Positions 56,938 to 64,000 of a DNA stretch of 64,000 nucleotides are shown piece by piece (the first letter of the stretch is position 1; each line of letters begins with the position of its first letter). Below the pieces are notes generated by a model. It had not been told where the DNA came from. It saw only the letters and a program-made list of their open reading frames with translations, and did not search any database. Source of the stretch: Mesorhizobium sp. M1C.F.Ca.ET.210.01.1.1 (GTDB lineage: Bacteria > Pseudomonadota > Alphaproteobacteria > Rhizobiales > Rhizobiaceae); the NCBI RefSeq assembly GCF_004791585.1, contig NZ_SRUU01000006.1, forward strand, positions 124,001-188,000. The letters run 5' to 3'. The position numbers and the translations under genes are program-made.

Positions 56938-58593
56938 ATGGCTGACGCGGACATCATCATTGTCGGTGCGGGGCTGGCCGGCCTCGTCGCCGCAGCCGAG
57001 CTGGCGGAGGCCGGCAAGAAGATCATCATCGTCGACCAGGAACCTGAGCAGTCGCTGGGAGGCCAGGCCTTCTGGTCGTTCGGCGGGCTCTTTCTCATCG
57101 ATTCGCCCGAGCAGCGGCGCATGCGCATCCGCGATTCTCACGACTTCGCGCTCGAGGACTGGATGGGCACCGCCGCCTTCGACCGTCCGGAGGATTTCTG
57201 GCCGCGCAAATGGGCGGAGGCCTATGTCGGCTTCGCCGCCGGCGAGAAGCGCTCTTGGCTGATCGAGCGCGGGATAAAGTTCTTTCCGGTCGTCGGCTGG
57301 GCCGAGCGCGGCGGCGGCAACGCGACCGGCCACGGCAATTCGGTGCCGCGTTTCCACGTCACCTGGGGCACCGGCCCCGGCGTGCTCGAACCTTTCGTGC
57401 TGCGTGTGCGCGAGGCGGAGAAGCGCGGGCTCGTCCAATTCAAGTTCCGCCACCGGGTCAACGAGATCACGCGCACCGGCAAGACCGTGACCGGCGTGCG
57501 CGGCGACGTTCTCGAGGCGAGCAGCGTCGAGCGTGGCCGCAAGAGCTCACGCGAGATCGTCGGCGATTTCGAGCTGCGGGCGCAGGCGGTGATCGTCGCT
57601 TCCGGCGGCATCGGCGCCAACCACGAATTGGTGCGCAAGAACTGGCCCGAGCGCCTGGGCGCGCCGCCGAAGCGCATGATCACCGGCGTGCCTGACCATG
57701 TCGACGGGCGCATGCTGGCGATCACCGAGCAGGCCGGCGGGTCGATCATCAACCGCGACCGCATGTGGCACTATGTCGAGGGCATCAAGAACTGGGCGCC
57801 GATCTGGACGGAGCATGCAATCCGCATCCTGCCCGGGCCATCGTCGCTGTGGCTCGACGCGCGCGGAAAACGGCTGCCGGTGCCGCTCTATCCGGGCTTC
57901 GACACTCTTGCCACGCTCAGCCACATCATGAGCACCGGCTTCGACTATTCCTGGTTCATCCTGACCAAGAAGATCATCCAGAAGGAGTTCGCGCTGTCGG
58001 GCTCCGAGCAGAACCCCGACCTGACTGGCAAAAGCTGGCGGCAGGTGCTGGGCCGCGCGACGTCTGGCATTCCCGGCCCGGTGAAGGCCTTCATGGAGAA
58101 GGGCGAAGATTTCATCGTCGAGGCCGACCTTTCGAGGCTGGTGGCGCGCATGAACGCGCTGGCCGGCGGCGAGCCGCTGCTCGAGGTCGCCCAGGTCGAG
58201 CGCGAGATCCGCGCCCGCGACATGCAGCTCGACAACCCGTTCTCCAAGGATGCGCAGGTCACCGCGCTGCGCGGCGCGCGCGCCTATCTTGGCGACAAGC
58301 TGATCCGCACGGCCAGGCCGCACAAGATGCTCGATCCGGCGAACGGCCCGCTGATCGCGGTGCGCCTCAATATCCTGACCCGCAAGACGCTTGGCGGGCT
58401 GCAGACCGATCTCGACAGCCGCGTGCTCGACGCCGAGGGCCAACCGGTGCCGGGGCTTTATGCAGTCGGCGAAGCTGCCGGCTTCGGCGGCGGCGGCGTG
58501 CACGGCTATGCGGCGCTGGAAGGCACCTTCCTTGGCGGCTCCATCTTCTCCGGCCGCAGCGCCGGGCGGGCCGCGGCCAAGGCGGTCGGCTGA
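56938..58593 (+). CDS. FAD-binding dehydrogenase (fumarate reductase/3-ketosteroid dehydrogenase-like)
   Basis: The 551-residue protein starts with ADIIIVGAGLAGLVAAAELAEAG (FAD dinucleotide fold) and ends GLYAVGEAAGFGGGGVHGYAALEGTFLGGSIFSGRSAG, the flavoprotein C-terminal FAD motif shared by fumarate reductase and KsdD relatives. SLGGQAFWSFGG (about 38-50) is typical of the sub-group annotated as FAD-binding dehydrogenase. Substrate unknown; steroid activity should not be assumed. ATG follows TTGAGGGGGAGGAGAAG, an excellent site. A perfect CGGCGATCGATCGCCG palindrome lies 11 bases after the stop. Confidence 0.9.
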   Translation: MADADIIIVGAGLAGLVAAAELAEAGKKIIIVDQEPEQSLGGQAFWSFGGLFLIDSPEQRRMRIRDSHDFALEDWMGTAAFDRPEDFWPRKWAEAYVGFAAGEKRSWLIERGIKFFPVVGWAERGGGNATGHGNSVPRFHVTWGTGPGVLEPFVLRVREAEKRGLVQFKFRHRVNEITRTGKTVTGVRGDVLEASSVERGRKSSREIVGDFELRAQAVIVASGGIGANHELVRKNWPERLGAPPKRMITGVPDHVDGRMLAITEQAGGSIINRDRMWHYVEGIKNWAPIWTEHAIRILPGPSSLWLDARGKRLPVPLYPGFDTLATLSHIMSTGFDYSWFILTKKIIQKEFALSGSEQNPDLTGKSWRQVLGRATSGIPGPVKAFMEKGEDFIVEADLSRLVARMNALAGGEPLLEVAQVEREIRARDMQLDNPFSKDAQVTALRGARAYLGDKLIRTARPHKMLDPANGPLIAVRLNILTRKTLGGLQTDLDSRVLDAEGQPVPGLYAVGEAAGFGGGGVHGYAALEGTFLGGSIFSGRSAGRAAAKAVG

Positions 58594-58838
58594 CGACGAA
58601 GTCCGGCGATCGATCGCCGCATCAGACACGCCCTCATCAAATGATCGTGAGGTCGCCTGACCGTCACGGATCGGCCATCAGAGCAGCAGCATAGGGCTCG
58701 CGGAATTCGGTCCAGCTCCGTTCCGACACGCCCGGCCAAGCCGGTCGGCCACGAGGGGACAACTGGTCCGACATCATCAACTTATTGTCTTTTACAATCA
58801 CGGCATGTGCGAGCGAATACGAGCTCGCGGGGTCCCCA
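58594..58838. other. Upstream region of the Pls-like synthetase
   Basis: The gap of 245 bases starts with the palindrome CGGCGATCGATCGCCG (58604-58619), perhaps the end of the flavoprotein transcript. A TACAAT at 58793-58798 could be a -10 box for the synthetase, but the matching -35 is poor. Frames crossing this region on the minus strand do not look like known proteins. Confidence 0.4.
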
Positions 58839-62905
<4,067 letters not shown>

Positions 62906-62909
<4 letters not shown>

Positions 62910-63376
62910 CGCCTGCCGCATGGACGCGCGACCCGTCGGTGGTCCTGGAACCCGTCGGCGAGGGTAACCGGCGGGCGGTCCAGGAGCTAGAGCTGCTGCC
63001 TGAGCAGCAAGACTTTGTCGCCTCCAATGCCGACTCGCTTGAAGAAGCCGAAGAGGACGACGAAGCCATTGCCCGCGCCGTCGTCGCGGCCGGACACGTC
63101 GTCGGATTCCTGATGTACAGCGCCCCGGACGACGATGACGAGGCAACCATCTACCGCTTCATGATCGACCGCCGCGAGCAGGGCAAGGGCCTGGGCCGTG
63201 CCGCGGTCGCCAAAGTGCTGGAACAGATTGCGCGCCTTGGCCATATCCACCGCGTTGCGATTTGCTACGAGCCGAACAATGAGGCCGCTCGTCGCCTTTA
63301 TGCCGGCTTCGGTTTCGTGGAGCAGGGATTTGACGAGGACGACGACATGATCGCCGTGCTTGAATTGAGCCGATAG
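62906..63376 (+). CDS. GNAT acetyltransferase, polyamine N-acetyltransferase-like
   Basis: The 156-residue protein starts with GTG overlapping the synthetase stop (GTGA). ELLPEQQDFVASNADSLEEA resembles the LxPxQxxFVAxNxxSLAQA segment of diamine/spermidine acetyltransferases such as BltD and PaiA. The acetyl-CoA loop is RREQGKGLGRAAVAKVL, and NNEAARRLYAGFGF is the closing motif. The middle is very acidic (EEAEEDDEA, DDDDEA), which would suit a cationic substrate. Tight coupling to a Pls-like enzyme suggests it acetylates the basic monomer or polymer; that is inference. Confidence 0.85.
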
Positions 63377-63379
63377 CGC

Positions 63380-64000
63380 GTGCACGCCCGGTCGGACAGC
63401 ACGCTGCTTGCCATCGCCGTGGATCGGGCGCTGGTCAGCTTTGCGCCACCCGGTCTGCTGACCGGCTGCCGTCGCATTGAGATGGGGGATGAACGATATC
63501 TCGTGCCGGCGGAACGCGCCTCAATCGCCACACGCGAGCACAAAGCCCGCGCTGCCAGCGGAGCGGGCCGCAGGATCGCGCACGAATTGCTGGGACGTTT
63601 GGGCTCTGCCGATATCGCGGTGTCGCGCGGCGGCTTGGGAAATCCGATTTGGCCGCCGGGCACCGTCGGTTCGATCGCGCATGACGACGAGATGGCCGTG
63701 GCGGTCGCCGCGCGCACGGATGCGATGAGAAGCGTCGGCGTCGACATCGAGCCTGCCTTGCCATTGCCTGCCGACCTGCGGCCCATGGTGGCCGCGCCGC
63801 AAGACCGCCTGGGCGATCTCGACCCGGGCATCGGCAGCCGCATTCTGTTTGCCGCCAAGGAAGCGGTCTACAAGGCGTCGTTTCCGCTCGACGGCCGCGT
63901 GCTGGGCTTTGAGGACATCGCCGTCGATTTCGAATCGGGCGAAGCCGTCACGTCATCCGGCCGGCGGCTGACGGTGCGTTTCACCGTCTCCCCAAGAATC
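63380..64000 (+). CDS. 4'-phosphopantetheinyl transferase, Sfp/EntD type (C-terminus outside window)
   Basis: The frame is open from a GTG three bases after the GNAT stop to the right edge (207 codons, no stop seen). GTVGSIAHDDE, RSVGVDIEPAL (the metal-binding Asp and Glu) and ILFAAKEAVYKASFPL are the three PPTase motifs of the EntD subgroup. It would attach phosphopantetheine to the carrier Ser584 of the synthetase. No clear ribosome site is seen, so translation may depend on the gene before it. The start could be a later codon. The presence of this gene makes the cluster self-sufficient for activation. Confidence 0.87.
   Translation, partial: MHARSDSTLLAIAVDRALVSFAPPGLLTGCRRIEMGDERYLVPAERASIATREHKARAASGAGRRIAHELLGRLGSADIAVSRGGLGNPIWPPGTVGSIAHDDEMAVAVAARTDAMRSVGVDIEPALPLPADLRPMVAAPQDRLGDLDPGIGSRILFAAKEAVYKASFPLDGRVLGFEDIAVDFESGEAVTSSGRRLTVRFTVSPRI

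Overview
The window is about two-thirds GC, densely coded and laid out like the chromosome of a Hyphomicrobiales (Rhizobiales) bacterium. It most resembles Mesorhizobium or a close Phyllobacteriaceae relative. This rests on gene order rather than on any database search: hslU-UPF0314-GNAT-hslV facing a hisB-hisH-hisA-hisF-hisE operon; pckA divergent from chvI-chvG, followed by hprK, PTS EIIA, HPr and ahcY; trpF-trpB-trpA-accD-folC; infC with an ATT start, then rpmI-rplT and pheS-pheT. It is also supported by the many short palindromic intergenic elements typical of rhizobia. No tRNA, rRNA, CRISPR, transposase or phage gene was recognised.

Layout. 1-1341: the tail of a ferredoxin-reductase-like flavoprotein and a divergent PanB-like protein. 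1363-5725 (minus): DUF1402 secreted protein, HslU ATPase, UPF0314 membrane protein, GNAT and HslV protease. 5931-11707 (plus): histidine operon with interleaved DUF2628, DUF1330 and arginase-like genes, then coaA. 11776-14334 (minus): PAP2-type membrane protein in AT-richer DNA, AlkB and ArfB. 14409-21856: pckA (minus), then ChvI/ChvG, HprK, EIIA-Man, HPr and AhcY, a block of envelope-stress and carbon/nitrogen regulation. 22045-33872 (plus): a DivL-type pseudo-kinase with Tyr at the phospho-acceptor position, a TsaE-AmgK fusion, MurU, AddB, AddA and thioredoxin. 34004-35560: cupin, a frameshifted TSUP transporter and a VOC protein. 35663-40958 (minus): folC, accD, trpA, trpB, trpF. 41068-44926: small conserved ORF, YgjP-type metallopeptidase, DUF2852, BenE-like transporter and an alpha/beta hydrolase. 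45143-52308 (plus): translation block infC, rpmI, rplT, pheS, pheT with an isoprenylcysteine methyltransferase-like gene and a GFA gene inserted. 52405-58593: aldo/keto reductase and divergent LysR, cytochrome b561 with YceI, Gfo/Idh/MocA oxidoreductase and an FAD dehydrogenase.

The most interesting locus is 58839-64000. A 1356-residue single-module synthetase (adenylation, carrier, then six membrane segments alternating with three left-handed beta-helix domains, no thioesterase) has the architecture of epsilon-poly-L-lysine synthetase (Pls). It overlaps by 4 bases a GNAT resembling polyamine N-acetyltransferases, and a Sfp/EntD-type phosphopantetheinyl transferase follows and runs off the window. 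The hand-read adenylation specificity residues (D-F-E-A-L-G-T-V-T-K) look like those of lysine-activating domains. I infer a compact system for a membrane-made cationic homopoly-amino acid, with its own carrier-protein activation and possibly an acetyl-based self-protection step.

Regulatory signals worth noting are an ATAAAGA-TT-TCTTTAT palindrome upstream of ahcY (SahR-like), paired CG-centred AT-rich palindromes upstream of pckA (LacI/PckR-like), a clear promoter plus hairpin leader before rpmI-rplT, strong terminators after ahcY, pckA, trxA and rplT, and palindromic repeats that supply the stop codons of hslU, alkB and folC.
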